Part shown: piece by piece, positions 42,795-52,309 of the stretch | How the letters are laid out: each line of letters opens with the position of its first letter | How positions within the stretch are numbered: the stretch's first letter is position 1 | Assembly: GCF_002154695.1 (NCBI RefSeq) | Contig: NZ_MTAV01000111.1 | Span: 1 to 52,668, forward strand | Direction of reading: 5' to 3' | Source of the DNA: Nostoc sp. T09 | GTDB lineage: Bacteria; Cyanobacteriota; Cyanobacteriia; Cyanobacteriales; Nostocaceae | Length of the DNA stretch: 52,668 nt | Translations under genes and position numbers: made by a program | Notes under the pieces: generated by a model | The model's database searches: none | Told to the model about the DNA's origin: nothing | Seen by the model: only the letters and a program-made list of their open reading frames with translations

Positions 42795-45719
42795 TCAAAG
42801 CATTTGTCTTGCCATTAGTTGAGCAAATAGCCCTGGTTGATTTGCCAATTGTTCAAAACTTCCCTGTTGCACAACTCTACCGCCTTGCAACACATAAATG
42901 CGGTGAGCATTACGAATGGTGCTGAGACGGTGAGCGATCGCAATTCGGGTGACTTGTAATCTTTCTAAACTTTCACTTACAATTGCCTGGGTTCTATTAT
43001 CTAAAGCACTCGTAGCTTCATCAAATAGCAATATCCGGGGTTTCAAGGCTAAAGCACGGGCAATCAACAGCCGTTGTCTTTGTCCTCCTGAAAGGTTAGT
43101 ACCCCCCTCACTGACAACAGTGTGCATCCCCATTGGCATGGTTTCGATATCATCAGCTAAACCGGAAGCACGGGCAGCTTCCCAAGCTTCATCCATTGTA
43201 ATTAAAGCGCCACTAGCAATATTATCGAAGATTGAACCTGACATCATGCGGCTATTTTGCATCACCACACCTAATTGTCGGCGAACAGCATTGACATCTA
43301 ACCCAGCTAAGTCTTGTCCATCGTAGTAAATAGTGCCAGATTCAGGGAGGTCAAAACCTAGTAGTAACCGGAACATAGTCGATTTGCCACTGCCAGAAGG
43401 ACCGACTAAGGCGATAAATTCTCCAGGTTCCGCCTTGATTGTCACATCATCTAAAATCAGGGGACCATCATCTCGATATCGGAAAATCGCATGGTCTACT
43501 AGCAGTTTACCTGTGAGTCTACCGGGGTCGGTTTTGCTAGCAGCTACTTCTGGTATGGCTTGGAGAATCGGCTGGGCACGTTTCCACGCAGGTAAGACTT
43601 GCAACACGTCTACTATTGTCGTGCTGAGGTTGGTAGCACCACCAATAAAGCTGCCAAAAGCCGCATTAAACGCGAGAAAAATCCCTGTAGATAAGCCTGT
43701 TCCTGGCTGTGATGTTTGCTGAATCATCGTAGCCGCCACCCAAAAGAGTAGAGCATTGGTTAAAGCTGGCAGTACTTTATTAATAACGGCAACAGAGTCT
43801 TCAATGCCTTGGGTACTCAGCATGAGTTTTAATTGATCGGTATACTGTTTACCCCAATAGGCAAAAGCCCTGGCTTCCGCGCCAGCAACTCGCAGCTTTG
43901 TGACGCCATTAATTAACTGCACCATCAAACCAAAGATTTGTCCTTCTTGTTCTAGTAAAGGTCGTACCTTGCGCACGGTGAGTGTACCAGAAACGACGGT
44001 GACACCAATATTCACAATCGCGATCGCACAAGCCAAGAGAGCTAAAGCACCACTGTAATAAAACAGTAGCCCCAAATTGAGCAAGGCAAAAAAGCTGGAG
44101 AAAATCGTTTTAAGTACCGTGCTACTCAGTTTATGGTGAATTTGCGAGATGGAACTAACCCGAGATTTCAAATCCCCAATCGAGTACTGGCGGAAAAAAG
44201 ACGCCTTCAGATTCAATAGCCGATCCCATACCGCCGCTTGGGTAGAAGATTCCGCAAACGTTTCTAGTCTGATGATTGCAAATGCCTGGGCAAGTTCAAA
44301 CAGAGTTTGTCCAAAAGCTGCTGCTAACAAACCCAAGGCGATTTGGATTAATAATGCCCGGTTAGCATCTGGAATAGCGTTATCTATCAGGATGGCAGTA
44401 GCTTGTGGTGTCAGCATCCCCAGTACGGTGGTGCAAACTCCAGTCACCAAAATTAACACTAGCTCCTTCTCATGACCTCGCACCGCAAACTGTACCAAAT
44501 CTTGGAGATTTAATTTTTTCTCAGGCAAAGGTCGATAAAATGCGTATGCTGTCGGGGCTAGCTTGGCAGCACTGCGAGCATCTACAGGAGTGCGGGTCAT
44601 AGCCCAAGGATCGTAAATCTCGTAACGATTGCCTGCAACCCGCAACAATGCCACAGGATGGTCGTCCTCCAGAGTGTAAGTCAGCATGGGGCTGGAGTCT
44701 TTTTTCCACCATTTATCAGTTAAGGAGACACGACGCATCCGAATTTGCGAAGCCCGCGCGATCGCTTCTAGGGGATCTTGTAACCGTTTGAGGTTTTCTG
44801 ACTTAGCTGGTGGACGAATAGTTATTCCCATCGCTTTGCCCACCGCACCAGTCGCCACAAGTAAAGCTTGGTCTGGATCGTCAACTGGTATCGCTCCCGG
44901 AGCCAAAGCTGTTTTCCGGCGTTGCAGCACGGAAGACAGTTCTCCCAACGTCTCCTCCATCACTTGATAATTGAGACGTTCCTTCTCCTGAAATCTACGT
45001 AACTCCGAGAACATCTCTGACTGCTCTAGCAGGTCGATAACCAAGAGAAAATGGTTTGTCAACCGAGATAAACTATCCAATAAGCCTTGAGTATTTTGGA
45101 TATCTAAGGTACTAGCAGTTGCCAGTTCAACTATGTCATCTGCTTGCAACCACATATCTTCACTCATGGGTAACAGTCCGGATGCAAAACTCAACGGCAC
45201 CTCCGCCAAACCCATCCAACTGGCGCATCCTTGCTGAATTTGTACCCAAGAGACTGCACCTAGTTGGGGCTGAAAGATATCACCTTTGCGTAAGGAATAG
45301 TAATTAATTGTCTCTGGTTTGACTGCCATTGCCGGAGCAGCGATTTCTGATATTGTCAAGCCTAGATGCTGAATCCAGCCCTCTAACATCTCCACAGCTT
45401 CTTCATCGGCATTAGTAATCAACTTGCTAAAATCTTCTGCCGATACTTTGACAACAGTTGTTTCCTCCATTGACACCGCTAGGATTTGGCGCTGTTCCCC
45501 GCTAGTAGAGGTAGCGAACATCGCTTCTTTGTCGCCGATGGTAAATAAATAGCGGCGAGAACCCTCCGGCACGCCATTCTTCACCGTCACGGCGAACATT
45601 GCCATCGAACCGGTTTTCACTAGCCAAACAGTCTGCGGGTCATTTAGGAGTATTGGCTCATTACCTTTAACAATATATTGTTCTGCTTGTGGAATGATGA
45701 GTCTGATTTGCTCTAGCAT
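42795..45719 (-). CDS. NHLP-type peptide export ABC transporter (permease/ATPase, CRP-like N-terminus)
   Basis: The 974-residue protein is the peptidase-free ABC subunit of NHLP-type bacteriocin export systems. Residues 1-130 form a CRP-like sensor domain (LLNDPQTVWLVKTGSMAMFAV, SRRYLFTIGDKEAMF). A long linker follows, then a six-helix permease (about 410-700) and an ATPase with Walker A GPSGSGKS (773-780), LSGGQ (876-880) and Walker B LLFDEA (897-902). It has no C39 peptidase. It is the last gene of the minus-strand operon, 200 bp after the C39 transporter; that gap contains a dispersed palindrome that may weaken readthrough. It probably forms a hetero-oligomeric exporter with the C39 subunit; the sensor domain may couple export to a signal. 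Confidence 0.88.
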   Translation of the reverse strand: MLEQIRLIIPQAEQYIVKGNEPILLNDPQTVWLVKTGSMAMFAVTVKNGVPEGSRRYLFTIGDKEAMFATSTSGEQRQILAVSMEETTVVKVSAEDFSKLITNADEEAVEMLEGWIQHLGLTISEIAAPAMAVKPETINYYSLRKGDIFQPQLGAVSWVQIQQGCASWMGLAEVPLSFASGLLPMSEDMWLQADDIVELATASTLDIQNTQGLLDSLSRLTNHFLLVIDLLEQSEMFSELRRFQEKERLNYQVMEETLGELSSVLQRRKTALAPGAIPVDDPDQALLVATGAVGKAMGITIRPPAKSENLKRLQDPLEAIARASQIRMRRVSLTDKWWKKDSSPMLTYTLEDDHPVALLRVAGNRYEIYDPWAMTRTPVDARSAAKLAPTAYAFYRPLPEKKLNLQDLVQFAVRGHEKELVLILVTGVCTTVLGMLTPQATAILIDNAIPDANRALLIQIALGLLAAAFGQTLFELAQAFAIIRLETFAESSTQAAVWDRLLNLKASFFRQYSIGDLKSRVSSISQIHHKLSSTVLKTIFSSFFALLNLGLLFYYSGALALLACAIAIVNIGVTVVSGTLTVRKVRPLLEQEGQIFGLMVQLINGVTKLRVAGAEARAFAYWGKQYTDQLKLMLSTQGIEDSVAVINKVLPALTNALLFWVAATMIQQTSQPGTGLSTGIFLAFNAAFGSFIGGATNLSTTIVDVLQVLPAWKRAQPILQAIPEVAASKTDPGRLTGKLLVDHAIFRYRDDGPLILDDVTIKAEPGEFIALVGPSGSGKSTMFRLLLGFDLPESGTIYYDGQDLAGLDVNAVRRQLGVVMQNSRMMSGSIFDNIASGALITMDEAWEAARASGLADDIETMPMGMHTVVSEGGTNLSGGQRQRLLIARALALKPRILLFDEATSALDNRTQAIVSESLERLQVTRIAIAHRLSTIRNAHRIYVLQGGRVVQQGSFEQLANQPGLFAQLMARQML

Positions 45720-45816
45720 CAGTCACTTTACTCCCCGGAAAAAGTTTTAATTTAAATTTTTTAGATAAAACTTACGTACATTTTCTAAATTATTGGCGGT
45801 TCTATACCCAGAACAT

Positions 45817-45833
45817 GGTGGGCACTGCCCACC
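45817..45833. repeat. dispersed palindrome GGTGGGCACTGCCCACC
   Basis: A perfect 8-bp-arm dyad between the two ABC genes of the export operon, the same family as at 7081-7101. Confidence 0.6.
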
Positions 45834-45919
45834 CTACAAATACCTTCGCGCACTTCGCGTCTTTGCGGTTCATTAATTTCATCCTTAATTTGTGCAACAC
45901 CAAAATTTTTTTGAACTTC

Positions 45920-48142
45920 CTAAAGTGCTTCTCCTTCACTACGAATTAATCGCAAATATGCACCTTCAACTTCCTTTAATTCATCATGTGTGCCCCGTTG
46001 CACGACTTTGCCCTTTTCCATGACAATAATTTCATCACAATCGCGAATGGTGCTGAGGCGGTGCGCCACGATAATACAAGTACAACCCCGTTGGCGGAGT
46101 TTGCGATCGATGATTTTTTCTGTTTCACTATCAAGGGCGCTGGTGGCTTCATCCATCACCAGAATCGCCGGATTATTTACTAAAGCGCGGGCTATTTCCA
46201 ACCGCTGACGTTGTCCGCCACTTAAGTTAGCTGCCCCTTCTAACAGTTGGGCACCATAGCCGCCTGGTAAGGAAATCACAACATCGTGAATAGCCGCATC
46301 TTTACAAGCACGGATTAAATAGCTATCCGGAACGGTGGTATCCCAAAGTGTTAAGTTATCTCGCACACTCCCAGCAAACAGAAAAATATCCTGCTCTACT
46401 AGAGCCAGAGAATTGACTAAAATTTGTCGGGGAATTTGCGATCGCGTTTGACCATCAAACAAAATGTCTCCCTGCCAAGGTTCATACAATCCCGCTACTA
46501 GTTTGGCTACGGTAGACTTGCCAGAACCACTCCCCCCGACCAAGGCGACTCGCTGCCCTGGTTTGAGAGAAAAATTAAAGTTTTCAATTAATGGTTGACC
46601 AATGCGGTTGTAGCCAAAGGTAACATTGTGTAAATCGACATATCCTTGCAGACGCACAACAGGGTTTTCGGCGGAAGCGAACTGGATATTTTCCCCAAAT
46701 CTCTGTACCTCTCGATCTACTTGTGCATCTGTGGGGTTGCGTAAGACATCATCTAACCGCGTGATATCGCCTTCCACTCTCTGGAGGTCGCTTCCTAGGT
46801 TAACAAGATTATTTACAGGTAGTAAAAATTGTTGCATTAGCCCCTGAAACGCCACTAGCATCCCAATACTGAGATGCCCATCGATAACTCTGAGACCACC
46901 GATGACAATTAGTAGCATGGATGACATGGTAGTTAGGAAAGATGGCAAGACTCCCAAAGTCTGGTTTGTCACATCCATTTCCTGTTGAGAGTTGACTGAC
47001 TTGGCATAGTAACCAGCCCAACGGGAAAAGAAATCTGATTCCAAGCCTGATGCTTTTAGGGTTTCCATACTCTGAAGACCAGAGATGGACACACCAGCAA
47101 CTTTTCCTTGATCCTGTTGCAATCTCATGTTGGCATCGATGCGCCGCCGAGCTACCCACTGCAATGCTAGGAGGTTGATGGCGACAAAAGCTACACCAAT
47201 TGAGGTGAGTACTTTGTCATATTGCAACATCACCACTCCATAAAAAATCACCGTCACGACTGCGATCGCAGTTGTCGCTAATCTCCCGGAAAGAATGCTA
47301 GCTAAGGAGTCGTTAAGGTTAACGCGGCTGCTGATTTCTCCAGCAAATCGTTGATCGTAAAAACTGACTGGGAGGCGGAGAATGTGCCAGAGAAACTGAC
47401 TCGACATCCCCACAGACAGCTTGATTTTCATGCGGCGCAGGGATTGTAATTGCAGTAAGGTCAAAAATCCCGTGACGCAAGCTGTGATCAAAATTCCCAA
47501 AATCAGCGGTGATAACCATTCCTGGCGACGCTCAATCAAAACATTATCGACAAACACCTGGGCAAATGTGGGCATCGCCAACCCAGGAATCACCAATAGC
47601 AAACCTGCCAGCACACAATAAGCCAGCGCCCACAAGGAAAACCGCAATCGTTGCCATAAAGCCTGGATAATGCTGGGTTTGCTTCCCCCTTTTTTGAAAT
47701 CCGGCCCAGGCTGTAAAACCAGGACTACACCAGTGTAGGCATTGCTGAATTCTTCTATGGAGATGTGACGCGGGCCGCTGGCGGGGTCATTGAGATAAAC
47801 GCGCTGTTTGTTGTATCCCTCTACTACTAGGAAATGGTTGAAGTTCCAAAACACGATAAAGGGACATTCCATTTCCATCAGCTGGTTCAACTCTGCCTTA
47901 AAACCTTTGGCATTTAATCCGTAGTTACGACCAGCATTGAGGATATTGGAGGCTTTACTCCCATCCCGCGATACCCCGCAATCTTGACGCAGTTTTGCTA
48001 AGGGGACAATGCGACCGTAGTAACCCAGAATAATTCCCAAAGCCGCTGCACCACATTCTACCGCTTCCATTTGCAGCAGCGTCGGGGTACGACGGCGAGC
48101 GCCTTTACGTTTCAGGAGTTTTGGCAATTTGGGCAGCGACAT
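45920..48142 (-). CDS. NHLP-type peptidase/permease/ATPase ABC transporter (C39)
   Basis: The 740-residue protein has an N-terminal C39 peptidase domain with the triad Cys30 (EAVECGAAAL), His103 (FNHFLVVEG) and Asp119 (LNDPASG). This domain cuts double-glycine leaders. Next are a six-helix permease (about 165-440) and an ATPase with Walker A GGSGSGKS (536-543), LSGGQRQR and the Walker B MDEATSALD. It is the processing and export engine for the GG-leader peptides encoded upstream. The ATG I use directly follows the stop of the HlyD gene; a GTG five codons earlier would overlap that stop by 14 bp. Either way the two genes are translationally coupled. Peptidase residues are all present, so it should be active. 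Confidence 0.93.
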   Translation of the reverse strand: MSLPKLPKLLKRKGARRRTPTLLQMEAVECGAAALGIILGYYGRIVPLAKLRQDCGVSRDGSKASNILNAGRNYGLNAKGFKAELNQLMEMECPFIVFWNFNHFLVVEGYNKQRVYLNDPASGPRHISIEEFSNAYTGVVLVLQPGPDFKKGGSKPSIIQALWQRLRFSLWALAYCVLAGLLLVIPGLAMPTFAQVFVDNVLIERRQEWLSPLILGILITACVTGFLTLLQLQSLRRMKIKLSVGMSSQFLWHILRLPVSFYDQRFAGEISSRVNLNDSLASILSGRLATTAIAVVTVIFYGVVMLQYDKVLTSIGVAFVAINLLALQWVARRRIDANMRLQQDQGKVAGVSISGLQSMETLKASGLESDFFSRWAGYYAKSVNSQQEMDVTNQTLGVLPSFLTTMSSMLLIVIGGLRVIDGHLSIGMLVAFQGLMQQFLLPVNNLVNLGSDLQRVEGDITRLDDVLRNPTDAQVDREVQRFGENIQFASAENPVVRLQGYVDLHNVTFGYNRIGQPLIENFNFSLKPGQRVALVGGSGSGKSTVAKLVAGLYEPWQGDILFDGQTRSQIPRQILVNSLALVEQDIFLFAGSVRDNLTLWDTTVPDSYLIRACKDAAIHDVVISLPGGYGAQLLEGAANLSGGQRQRLEIARALVNNPAILVMDEATSALDSETEKIIDRKLRQRGCTCIIVAHRLSTIRDCDEIIVMEKGKVVQRGTHDELKEVEGAYLRLIRSEGEAL

Positions 48143-48143
48143 A

Positions 48144-49586
48144 TCAATAAATCCCACTCCAGGATTTCAGGATAGGTAACACAAAGGTAATGGGTGCTTG
48201 TTCTTCGATAGTGACTCGCACAGAGGTGGTGGTTCCCGGAGACATTTTGACTTGGGGACCAGTTGAAGAAGACCATTGATAGCCGCTGAAGGTGGCAGGA
48301 TCGGGCTGAAGTTCTGCTAAAACTTGAATTTGTGGTTCTGAGCTTACTAGACTGCCGACAATGTCGGGATTACCAACTAGACTAGCTGCGGCTTCTTTGG
48401 TCACAGGGAAGGGTGAAACATTGGTAATAGTACCGACAATACCACCAAATCGTTCCCGCTTGACTGTGGAAGGAGTGATTTGTAACTTCATGCCTTTTTG
48501 CACTTTTTTACCTTCACTCACTGGTAAAAATGTCACTCCCAGCAATTTAGCAGAGGACTCTTGGGCTTCGATAGAGCCGATGCGGCTACCGGGAGAGAGA
48601 AGTTGCCCGGAAGTTACAGTCAGTTCTAAAATGCGTCCGGTGCGATCGCTCTTAATCTCGCTACTACCTGTTAATTTTCGTTGCAGTTCGGCAATACCCC
48701 GTTTCAAATCTTGAATTTGATTGGTGCGGTTAATCGAAGTTTGAAAATTTTGTTCGCTGAGAGTTTTTTCCTTAGCATCCAATTGTTTTAACTGTGTTTT
48801 CAAGTCGGTGATTTGTCCCAGATTCTCGCGGTAAGACTTTTCTGCCTGAACTTGGTTAATATCTAGTTGTTTTAATTGGCTTTCAATATTGGCGATTTTG
48901 GCGATGCTATCGAGGTAAGTTTGTTGGGCTTCTAAAACCTGATCGGCGGAAATTGCTCCTTCAGCTTTCAGCGCTTTGCGGCGTTCGAGTCTATCTTTGA
49001 GAGTAGGAGCTAAAGACTTAGCTTCTTCCCAACGTTGCTGTAAGTTGGTTCGTTGCTGGGCGATCGCGCCGATATCCTTATCTCTGATAATTGGACTCAG
49101 AGATTGAGTTTCAACTAGCCGTTGTTGTAATCCTAAACGCTGCTGGGCGATCGCTCTGACTTCCAATTCACTGCGCTGACCCTGAAGTGAATTAGCGTTG
49201 AGGTCTTGGGCTTCTAATTCTGCAAGTTTGGCTTGCTGCTGGAGGAGTTGCTTGTGTAGTTCATCTTGGTCGATTGTGGCTATAACTTGTCCTTTCTTCA
49301 CAAAATCGCCAACACGAACATTTACTACCTTTAACTTCCCTTCGACAGCGGGGAATTGCAATGGTAGAACCTTACTGGGATAGACAAGTACACCCCTACC
49401 TTCTACCGTAATTGGAATCCGACCCAAAATACTCCAGGCCAGTCCTGCTGCAACCAAGGTCCCTAGAGCAGCCAAGGGTAACCAATTCATCGGACTGACT
49501 ACTTGCATGATCTGGTCTAAGCGCTCGGGAGAGGATGAACGCTCTAAAGCTTGTTTGCGAAACAGGTTGTTCCTGTGAGTGACCAT
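48144..49586 (-). CDS. HlyD-type adaptor of the NHLP peptide export system
   Basis: The 480-residue protein has one N-terminal membrane anchor (about 35-54), a biotinyl-lipoyl-like half motif (VVNVRVGDFVKKGQVIATID), a long coiled-coil hairpin (about 110-310), the second lipoyl half (SDRTGRILELTVTSGQLLSPGSRIG) and a beta-barrel C-terminal region. This is the periplasmic adaptor layout of type I secretion. The family-like C-terminus ends in a short hydrophobic stretch (ITFVLPILKSWSGIY). It links the inner-membrane ABC exporter with an outer-membrane channel such as TolC, which is not in this window. Clear GGAAGG ribosome-binding site. Confidence 0.92.
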   Translation of the reverse strand: MVTHRNNLFRKQALERSSSPERLDQIMQVVSPMNWLPLAALGTLVAAGLAWSILGRIPITVEGRGVLVYPSKVLPLQFPAVEGKLKVVNVRVGDFVKKGQVIATIDQDELHKQLLQQQAKLAELEAQDLNANSLQGQRSELEVRAIAQQRLGLQQRLVETQSLSPIIRDKDIGAIAQQRTNLQQRWEEAKSLAPTLKDRLERRKALKAEGAISADQVLEAQQTYLDSIAKIANIESQLKQLDINQVQAEKSYRENLGQITDLKTQLKQLDAKEKTLSEQNFQTSINRTNQIQDLKRGIAELQRKLTGSSEIKSDRTGRILELTVTSGQLLSPGSRIGSIEAQESSAKLLGVTFLPVSEGKKVQKGMKLQITPSTVKRERFGGIVGTITNVSPFPVTKEAAASLVGNPDIVGSLVSSEPQIQVLAELQPDPATFSGYQWSSSTGPQVKMSPGTTTSVRVTIEEQAPITFVLPILKSWSGIY

Positions 49587-49743
49587 TTAATACCTTCCTA
49601 ATTTATCCAAAATATGCATGGGATGTAGAGTCAAAGTCCATGCAAAGCTGTGAAGTTAAATACTGTTTTAAATACAAACTCGAATATTAATTTCCCAGAA
49701 ATGAAACAAAACTTTAATGAGATCGTCTACATTGTGTCTGGGT

Positions 49744-50041
49744 GAAGGCAGAAGGCAGAAGGCAGGAGGCAGAAGGCAGGAGGGAAGGAAAAAGGTAGTT
49801 TAATGGGGATTGTGGGCGAATTAGAAGTAATACCTTTCACTATCCTTAAATCCCGCCGTCATCATAGAATCGTGCTGTTGCACATAGGCGCATAGCAGCT
49901 TCCCGCAGGGTAGGCAGGCTACTCTGCGGGAACGTCTTTGACAAACGCAGGCTCAGAAATTCAGCCTGCGAAGACATAGGAATAAGCTTTTTCTTCCTTG
50001 TCCTCCTGCCTCCTGCCTTCTGCCCTCTGCCCTCTGCCTTC
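49744..50041. repeat. imperfect ~50-bp inverted repeat flanking a palindromic element
   Basis: The left arm (49744-49795) is a GAAGGCAGAAGGCAGGAGG-type run; the right arm (49987-50041) is its near complement and abuts the stop of the CRP-like gene. Between them is a palindrome at 49900-49932 (TTCCCGCAGGGTAG / CTACTCTGCGGGAA, 13 of 14 pairs). This block fills the 457-bp gap between the CRP-like and HlyD genes. No gene is evident. Confidence 0.65.
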
Positions 50042-50043
50042 AC

Positions 50044-51141
50044 TTAACTCCGGCGAATTCTTTTAAGCATCCAATCAAATCTGGCTCCAGCTAGCGCCAC
50101 CTGAGCTAAAAAATCGGAACTCAGTTCATTTTCATATTGTGAGCTTTGATCTAAAGATTGATCTTTGCTGTAACTGAGTCTGCCATAACCAAGACGACTG
50201 ACAATTGCCCGCTGTTTATCTGCTAGCAACACTGCAAGTACTCGGTAAAAACGTGCAGCAAAAGGTAAATCGTGTAAAAGCTTTGCCGCTATTCGCCATT
50301 GAGGAATGGATAATACCCAAGAGTCTTCCGCAGCTTTCACAGAAAAAGAAGGTGGAGGCGCTTCGATAAAAGGTGTTTCTCCCACAATGTCGCCTCGGGA
50401 TAACCTAGCAAACTCACGTTCTGGAGATTCGCCACCTTCCAAACTTGAAAATGCCCTAGCTAAAGGATTGCGATCGTCTTCTGAAGCTGAAAGTGTTAAT
50501 TTTCCTTCTAATAAAATATGCAGCGCCTCGACAGGTCTACCACCAGGAATGAGCACAGTACCTGCGGTAATTTTGCTCACTGTGCCGGCAACAACCAACC
50601 AATCGATATCGCTATCACGTAATTCTGCAAAGATAAATAAGATTTCTCTAAGTTGCGGTTGACTAAGAACAAGTGTGCTATTACCTAGCTGACTGATGAT
50701 TTGCTCTAGTCTGTCTGATAGCAGAATCGCACTTGCTCGATAAAGATGAGCTGCGAAACTGATATCTTCTTTTAATTTTGTCGCTAGCTGCTTTTGCGGA
50801 ATTGCTAATACCAGTGAGTTAGTCAGCGCTTTCATAGTAGTAGAAGGTAGATAGGTATCGAGAAAGGGAATTTCTCCTACCATATCTCCGCTTGATAATC
50901 TCGCAATCTCACGCCCTGACATTTCACCACCTTCTAGGGCAGCAAAGGCACGACCTAAAGGATTATTATCCGGTTGTGAGAGAGAAACTATTAATTCTCC
51001 ATCCAATAAAATATATAGTGCATTTACAGGTTCGCCTTGACGGATAAGAACTTTGCCTGCGGCAACTTCTTCCTTAGTACCTGTGGTCAACATCCAGTCG
51101 ATATCGCTATTACTCAGTTCCTTTAGCAGAACTTCTCTCAT
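50044..51141 (-). CDS. tandem CRP-like (cyclic-nucleotide-binding-fold) protein of the export operon
   Basis: The 365-residue protein consists of two clearly duplicated CRP-like domains, about 1-165 and 173-340. Each has SDIDWL/M, GTxxxITAGTVLI, VEALHILLEGKL and NPLxRAFxxLEGGExxxREIARLSxGDxVGExPF. In both, the stretch where cyclic-nucleotide binders have a conserved Arg-Ala (PxRxA) reads PSTTMKA or PPSFSVKA, so cAMP binding is doubtful. No DNA-binding helix-turn-helix follows; the C-terminus (VALAGARFDWMLKRIRRS) is short and basic. Together with the CRP-like N-terminus of the last ABC protein, it suggests a dedicated sensor or scaffold. It starts with a GGGAG site eight bases upstream. Confidence 0.85.
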   Translation of the reverse strand: MREVLLKELSNSDIDWMLTTGTKEEVAAGKVLIRQGEPVNALYILLDGELIVSLSQPDNNPLGRAFAALEGGEMSGREIARLSSGDMVGEIPFLDTYLPSTTMKALTNSLVLAIPQKQLATKLKEDISFAAHLYRASAILLSDRLEQIISQLGNSTLVLSQPQLREILFIFAELRDSDIDWLVVAGTVSKITAGTVLIPGGRPVEALHILLEGKLTLSASEDDRNPLARAFSSLEGGESPEREFARLSRGDIVGETPFIEAPPPSFSVKAAEDSWVLSIPQWRIAAKLLHDLPFAARFYRVLAVLLADKQRAIVSRLGYGRLSYSKDQSLDQSSQYENELSSDFLAQVALAGARFDWMLKRIRRS

Positions 51142-51360
51142 AATTTAACTCCCTGATGTTTGTAAGGGCGGGAGAGTTTTGTCGGTGGTTGTAAGTACCC
51201 AAAATCAGGAATTGAAAACTGAGTTGGTTTGCTCTGTTCACCTTGATCCATCTTAATACTGGCTGAATGTTTTGCTGAATGCAGATATTCACGGAACAGA
51301 ATTCCCAGTCCCAAAAAATCCGATAATACTTGATTTGATTCGCTTTGCTCTACTGTTAAG

Positions 51361-51567
51361 TTATATACTTATCGTAATTAAATGTAAAGCGGTGGTGATT
51401 TTATTCACAGACTTGATAACTGAATCGGGATGACTTTTCGCTACAAACTTCACGTCTTCTTGAGAGTAAGAGCTAGAAATCGAAACGTCCTTACCACCAG
51501 CAACAGCATTTAATTCCTCCTCATGTAATTCAACGACTTTACTATAATTAATGTATTGCTCTGACAT
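51361..51567 (-). CDS. double-glycine precursor peptide 1
   Basis: The 68-residue peptide has a leader ending in ELHEEELNAVAGG (residues 13-25) followed by a core of about 43 residues rich in Ser, Lys and Val, with no cysteine. C39 peptidases cut after such Gly-Gly motifs, so the encoded C39 transporter gene in the same operon is the obvious processor. The ATG has AGGAG six to seven bases upstream. The core contains no Cys, so lanthionine or thioether cross-links are impossible. The peptide activity is unknown; a bacteriocin or signal are the usual options. Confidence 0.8.
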   Translation of the reverse strand: MSEQYINYSKVVELHEEELNAVAGGKDVSISSSYSQEDVKFVAKSHPDSVIKSVNKITTALHLITISI

Positions 51568-51652
51568 GATTGACTCCTTGATTGGTTATTTAGGGTAAAA
51601 AAATGAATTGAATTTATAGGAGAATTAGTTAGATGAATTAATATCTGCTCTC

Positions 51653-51901
51653 CTAGCTAGACTGACCAAATTGACTAGGTGTGTCTCCCAAAAATAAGCC
51701 CTGAATAGCAAAAGTTCTGATATCTCGCGTTGCAATTAAAGAACTTGTAGAACTACCGTTAGGGCCAGACTGAGTATTTTGAAGAATTACGCGATCACTT
51801 TGCTCAAAAAAGGTAGCAGCAAAGAAGAAATTGAAACCACCTGCAATCATATCTAGTTCTTCATCGGCTAATTCGATAGCAACTTTATTTTCATCTAACA
51901 T
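51653..51901 (-). CDS. double-glycine precursor peptide 2
   Basis: The 82-residue peptide has leader ELADEELDMIAGG (residues 10-22) and a 60-residue core beginning FNFFFAATFF, hydrophobic at first and then polar. The core holds the motif QNTQSGPNGSST, which recurs in the incomplete peptide at the right edge as QNTQSGPQGSST. No cysteine. The ATG has AGGAG six bases ahead. The aromatic stretch could insert in membranes. Confidence 0.82.
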   Translation of the reverse strand: MLDENKVAIELADEELDMIAGGFNFFFAATFFEQSDRVILQNTQSGPNGSSTSSLIATRDIRTFAIQGLFLGDTPSQFGQSS

Positions 51902-51990
51902 AGCTTACTCCTATGTGTATATTGATTTTTTTAATAGAAACAGAAGTTTAATACTAAAAAAATATTAATTAGATTAAATAACCTCTGCTA

Positions 51991-52194
51991 CTAAGTCAGC
52001 GTATACTTCTTGTTGCGTTCATTTTCCATCCATCTGGAAGTACCATCCTGAAAAAGAGATTTTTTTATTTCTTTAAAATGCTTGTAACCCTCATGTTCAT
52101 TTAACTTATCTACAACCAGTGAATCAGAGCCACCTGCAACTACATCTAATTCTTGCTCAGATAATTCGATAGCGTCTAGATTTTCATTTGACAT
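51991..52194 (-). CDS. double-glycine precursor peptide 3
   Basis: The 67-residue peptide has leader ELSEQELDVVAGG (residues 10-22) and a charged 45-residue core (KLNEHEGYKHFKEIKKSLFQ) predicted to be an amphipathic helix, with no cysteine. The ribosome-binding site is GGAAAGAG. The leader is almost the same as in the neighbours but the core is unrelated, which is typical of a locus that diversifies cargo behind a conserved leader. Confidence 0.8.
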   Translation of the reverse strand: MSNENLDAIELSEQELDVVAGGSDSLVVDKLNEHEGYKHFKEIKKSLFQDGTSRWMENERNKKYTLT

Positions 52195-52309
52195 AACTTA
52201 CTCTTTCCTTTGTAAAGACTGATTTTGATTCTAATAAAAGCAGAGGTTTTATCTGCAAAAAAAGTTATTTAGTAGATTAACCTCTGCTATTTAATTAGTC
52301 ATTGGAATT

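Noticed and set aside
42949-45307. Plus-strand frames opposite the NHLP ABC gene
   Set aside because: Shadows of a conserved ABC transporter; composition is typical of antisense to coding DNA.
49846-50043. 65-codon minus-strand frame
   Set aside because: Composed of the purine-rich repeat arm and the inner palindrome; no protein-like sequence.
51110-51292. 60-codon minus-strand frame overlapping the start of the CRP-like gene
   Set aside because: It overlaps that gene in another frame, lacks a GG leader and has no plausible ribosome-binding site.
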